Source: Desulfobulbaceae bacterium (GTDB lineage Bacteria; Desulfobacterota; Desulfobulbia; Desulfobulbales; Desulfocapsaceae). Taken from it: DNA of 8,515 nt. The position numbers were made by a program, and so were the translations under genes. This document shows positions 5,841 through 8,515 of the stretch, in pieces. The stretch covers positions 1 through 8,515 of the forward strand of contig JAHEMX010000131.1 in assembly GCA_024643445.1 (NCBI GenBank), read 5' to 3'. The notes beneath the pieces are model-generated. The model was not told where the DNA came from and searched no databases. It saw nothing but the letters and a program-made list of their open reading frames with translations. Numbering within the stretch: position 1 is the first letter of the stretch; each line of letters opens with the position of its first letter.

Positions 5841-5879
5841 GGGACAGATCGAATTGATCTGTCCCAGGTAATTTTTTTT
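5833..5879 (+). terminator. Strong intrinsic terminator inside the liv operon
   Basis: AATTACCTGGGACAGATC (5833-5850) and its exact reverse complement (5856-5873) form a perfect 18-bp stem with a GAATT loop, running straight into T8 (5872-5879). It is a textbook rho-independent terminator acting on the plus strand only, since no T-run lies on the other side. It lies 24 bases after the livK stop and ends ten bases before the livH start. It should end most transcripts after livK and let a minority read into livHMG. As a hairpin it would also protect the livK mRNA 3' end. Confidence 0.92.
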
Positions 5880-5888
5880 AGGCTCTCT

Positions 5889-6791
5889 ATGGATTACTTT
5901 ATTGAACTATTCTTCAGCGGCTTGACTCGAGGTGCAATTTATGCATTGATTGCCCTTGGTTATACCATGGTCTACGGCATTATCGGACTGATCAACTTCG
6001 CGCACGGCGAAATTTACATGATCGGGGCCTTCACCGCTTTCATCATTGCCACCGTCCTGTCGATTCTCGGTTTTCCCGCTATCGCAATTTTCGTACTGGC
6101 CGGTTTTGCCGCTGTTATCTGGTCAGCATCTTATGGCTATACAATTGAGAAAATAGCCTATAAACCGCTCAGGCATGCACCGCGACTCTCGCCTTTGATC
6201 AGTGCCATCGGTATGTCGATTTTCCTGCAAAATTATGTACTGCTGGCGCAAACTTCTGATTTTCTGCCTTTTCCCGGTCTGATTAAAGATTTTCAATTTA
6301 TGGAACCGATCGCCCATATCGTCGGCTCCACGGATCTGGTAATCCTGGTCACAACCACGGTTGTTATGATCCTTCTGACCTGCCTGATTAAATATACGAG
6401 GATCGGCAAGGCGATGCGGGCAACCTCCCAGGACAGGATGATGGCGAGGCTGGTCGGGATCAATGTAAATCGCATCATCTCAGTGACCTTTGTCATCGGT
6501 TCAGCTCTGGCAGCCATCGGCGGACTGCTCATTGCTTCGCATATCGGGCAGATTAACTTTTATATCGGCTTTATCGCCGGAATCAAGGCTTTCACCGCGG
6601 CGGTTCTCGGCGGGATCGGTTCCATACCAGGCGCCGTCCTTGGCAGCGTTGTCCTCGGTTTGACCGAAAGTTTTGCCACCGGTTATGTTTCAAGCGACTA
6701 CGAGGATGTTTTCGCCTTTTCCCTGCTGGTTTTAATTCTGATCTTCAAACCGTCAGGACTTCTCGGCAAAGCGGATACCCAGAAGGTGTGA
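5889..6791 (+). CDS. livH: Branched-chain amino acid ABC transporter, permease LivH
   Basis: This is one of the two inner-membrane channel subunits of the importer, 300 residues (E. coli LivH 308). The N-terminal TRGAIYALIALGYTMVYG (13-30) followed by IIGLINFAHGE (31-41) is the family signature. Further matches are ISAIGMSIFLQNYV and KAFTAAVLGGIGSIPGA. The cytoplasmic coupling loop that contacts the ATPase is around residues 174-196 (KAMRATSQDRMMARLVGIN). Roughly eight hydrophobic segments can be seen. The ribosome binding site is minimal (TAGG, 5879-5882) and begins where the terminator's T-run ends, so the hairpin of readthrough transcripts lies only 15 bases from the ATG. Both features point to lower expression than livK. 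The gene is followed by livM after seven bases. Confidence 0.95.
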   Translation: MDYFIELFFSGLTRGAIYALIALGYTMVYGIIGLINFAHGEIYMIGAFTAFIIATVLSILGFPAIAIFVLAGFAAVIWSASYGYTIEKIAYKPLRHAPRLSPLISAIGMSIFLQNYVLLAQTSDFLPFPGLIKDFQFMEPIAHIVGSTDLVILVTTTVVMILLTCLIKYTRIGKAMRATSQDRMMARLVGINVNRIISVTFVIGSALAAIGGLLIASHIGQINFYIGFIAGIKAFTAAVLGGIGSIPGAVLGSVVLGLTESFATGYVSSDYEDVFAFSLLVLILIFKPSGLLGKADTQKV

Positions 6792-6798
6792 ACGTACC

Positions 6799-8025
6799 AT
6801 GATTACCTTTGAAGAAATAAAACGCTCCCTGCTCATTTCTCTGTGGTTTGTCTTTTTGACCTTTCCGATCATGGTCATCAGGGTAAACTCCATAGAGAAG
6901 ATCGTCGAGTGGCGCTGGATGAATATCCTCTATGTGGCTGTCGGCAGTTTTGTTCTTTCCATGGTTTTTCGTTATTTCATGAAAAGAAAGGAGATGCAGG
7001 CCGGGGCCAAGGATGATGATCAGGACACGCTCGGACAATCCTTTGTTCATAAAATTCTGTCAATTCCAAAATACCGCAACATGCTGTACGGCGGGATACT
7101 CATTATCGCGACGGTCTACCCGTTCGTATTCTCCACCTACCAGATCAATATCATGACCACCGCCCTGATGTATGTCGTTCTCGGCCTTGGTTTGAATATT
7201 GTCGTCGGACTCGCTGGGCTGCTAGATCTTGGCTATGTCGCATTTTACGCCGTCGGAGCCTACACCTACGCCTTGCTTAATCACCATTTCGGACTGGGAT
7301 TCTGGATTGTTCTGCCTATCGGCGGCTTGCTCGCCGCATTTTTCGGCATCCTTCTCGGTATCCCCGTTCTTCGGTTGAGAGGTGATTATCTCGCCATCGT
7401 GACCCTTGGCTTTGGAGAAATCATCCGCCTTATTCTCGAAAACTGGGGAGAGTTTTCCCAGGGGCCAAGCGGTATTTCAAATATCTCCAGACCCTCGCTG
7501 TTCGGCCTTGATCTCCCCCTGGAACAGGCAATTATATATCTCTATTTCCTGATGATTCTACTGGTTATTTTCACCATCTTCTTTGTCAACAGGCTACAGG
7601 ACTCACGACTCGGCAGGGCCTGGATAGCCCTCAGGGAAGACGAAATTGCCTGTCAGGCAATGGGTATCGACAAGATGAAAACAAAACTGGTGGCTTTCTC
7701 TCTCGGAGCCTTCTGGGCTGGTATTATAGGTGTCGTTTTTGCTGCCAAGACGACGTTCATCAATCCTGCCAGTTTCACCTTCCTGGAATCGGCTATCATC
7801 CTGTCCATCGTTGTTCTTGGCGGTATGGGCTCGATTATCGGCGTCATCATTGGTGCCCTGGTACTCATCCTGATGCCTGAATATTTGCGGGCTCTGTCAG
7901 AATACCGGATGCTTGCGTTCGGCGCCATTCTCGTCTGCATGATGGTTTTCAGGCCGGAGGGCATCATCTCCAGCGTACGGCGGACGTATACCTATAAACC
8001 TCAGAAAAACAGCAACCGTTCCTGA
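6799..8025 (+). CDS. livM: Branched-chain amino acid ABC transporter, permease LivM
   Basis: This is the second channel subunit, 408 residues (E. coli LivM 425). As in E. coli, an N-terminal extension of two membrane segments (about 10-28 and 41-60) and a charged linker (61-93) precedes the conserved permease core. Core motifs are MYVVLGLGLNIVVGLAGLLD, LRLRGDYLAIVTLGFGE (the GDYLA Gly is residue 195), the coupling loop RAWIALREDEIACQAMGID (Trp275, Arg279, Glu280) and IVVLGGMGSIIG. The charged C-terminal tail is cytoplasmic. A GAAGG (6782-6786) inside the end of livH is 12 bases from the ATG, rather far, so translation may be partly coupled to livH. It pairs with LivH to form the pore. The stop codon is one base before the livG start. 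Confidence 0.95.
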   Translation: MITFEEIKRSLLISLWFVFLTFPIMVIRVNSIEKIVEWRWMNILYVAVGSFVLSMVFRYFMKRKEMQAGAKDDDQDTLGQSFVHKILSIPKYRNMLYGGILIIATVYPFVFSTYQINIMTTALMYVVLGLGLNIVVGLAGLLDLGYVAFYAVGAYTYALLNHHFGLGFWIVLPIGGLLAAFFGILLGIPVLRLRGDYLAIVTLGFGEIIRLILENWGEFSQGPSGISNISRPSLFGLDLPLEQAIIYLYFLMILLVIFTIFFVNRLQDSRLGRAWIALREDEIACQAMGIDKMKTKLVAFSLGAFWAGIIGVVFAAKTTFINPASFTFLESAIILSIVVLGGMGSIIGVIIGALVLILMPEYLRALSEYRMLAFGAILVCMMVFRPEGIISSVRRTYTYKPQKNSNRS

Positions 8026-8026
8026 T

Positions 8027-8515
8027 ATGTCGCAGCCAATTTTAGAGGTCACCGGTTTGACAATGGATTTTGGTGGCATACGAGCGCTGAATGACCTTGA
8101 TCTCGATGTGAAAAAGGGAGAAATCGTTGCCCTGATCGGCCCGAACGGAGCCGGAAAAACAACGTTTTTCAACTGTATTACCGGTATTTATCAGCCGACG
8201 AAAGGAAAGGTCTTTCTGCATCGCACCGATTCCGGAAAAAAGGTGAGCCTTCTCGGTTTAAAACCAAACAAGGTGACAGAGAAAGGTCTTGCCCGGACAT
8301 TTCAAAACATCAGGCTTTTTTCGCAGATGACGGTGCTGGAAAATGTGATGATCGGCCGGCATTGCCGGACAAAGTCCTTTATCATCGGCGCCTTGCTGCG
8401 TGATCGCGCTACATTGAAGGAAGAGAGGGAAATTGTCTCTAAGAGTAGTGAAATCCTGGAAAAGGTAGGTTTATCTCAGTTTGTTAACGAGTTTGCAAAA
8501 AATTTGCCTTACGGG
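8027..8515 (+). CDS. livG: Branched-chain amino acid ABC transporter, ATP-binding protein LivG (3' end cut by window)
   Basis: This is the ATPase subunit of the importer; 163 codons are present of about 255. It begins MSQPILEVTGLTMDFGG, almost the same as E. coli LivG. The Walker A motif is GPNGAGKTT (38-46) and the Q-loop Gln93 is in RTFQNIRLF. The window ends exactly at LPYG, the start of the LivG version of the ABC signature; Walker B and the switch His lie beyond. The insert after the Q-loop (SFIIGALLRDRATLKEE) is typical of LivG rather than LivF. The ATG follows the livM stop by a single base with no recognisable ribosome binding site of its own, so translation is probably coupled to livM. 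livF is expected next. Confidence 0.95.
   Translation, partial: MSQPILEVTGLTMDFGGIRALNDLDLDVKKGEIVALIGPNGAGKTTFFNCITGIYQPTKGKVFLHRTDSGKKVSLLGLKPNKVTEKGLARTFQNIRLFSQMTVLENVMIGRHCRTKSFIIGALLRDRATLKEEREIVSKSSEILEKVGLSQFVNEFAKNLPYG

Overview
The window (8515 bases, balanced base composition) looks like ordinary chromosome from a Gram-negative bacterium. Two lipid A biosynthesis genes (lpxC, lpxK) show that it makes an outer membrane. The gene mix and protein style would suit a deltaproteobacterial / Desulfobacterota lineage, but this is an impression from memory and not a computed assignment. There are no mobile elements, RNA genes or CRISPR repeats.

Layout. (1) Positions 1-1364, plus strand: the C-terminal half of an iron-containing alcohol dehydrogenase, then 33 bases later an SDR-family oxidoreductase with a complete catalytic tetrad. 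They look like a small dehydrogenase operon that starts outside the window. (2) Positions 1365-2040, plus strand: a 259-base intergenic leader followed by a YjbQ/UPF0047 protein. The leader holds a possible 21-codon upstream ORF and two mutually exclusive hairpins, one of which reaches the yjbQ ribosome binding site. (3) Position 2050 onward: a perfect 14-bp hairpin between the convergent yjbQ and lpxC, with T-tracts on both sides, serves as a shared bidirectional terminator. (4) Positions 2106-4399, minus strand: lpxK (lipid A 4'-kinase) upstream of lpxC (the committed deacetylase), separated by 212 bases. (5) Positions 4400-4678: a divergent promoter region with a good minus-strand promoter for lpxK and a consensus -10 box for the transport operon. 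(6) Position 4679 to the end, plus strand: a high-affinity branched-chain amino acid ABC importer in the order binding protein, LivH-type permease, LivM-type permease, LivG-type ATPase (cut by the window end). livF is expected just beyond.

How the genes work together. The Liv binding protein captures Leu/Ile/Val (or a related amino acid) in the periplasm and delivers it to the LivH/LivM channel, which is powered by LivG and presumably LivF. A very strong 18-bp terminator lies between the binding-protein gene and livH, so the binding protein is probably made in large excess over the membrane complex. An upstream segment can pair with the terminator's left arm, so readthrough could in principle be regulated. 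LpxC commits precursor to lipid A, and LpxK phosphorylates the tetraacyl disaccharide to give lipid IVA.

I see no clearly new multi-gene system. The most unusual elements are regulatory: the attenuator-like segment between livK and livH, and the switch-like leader of yjbQ. Both are read by eye and are hypotheses.
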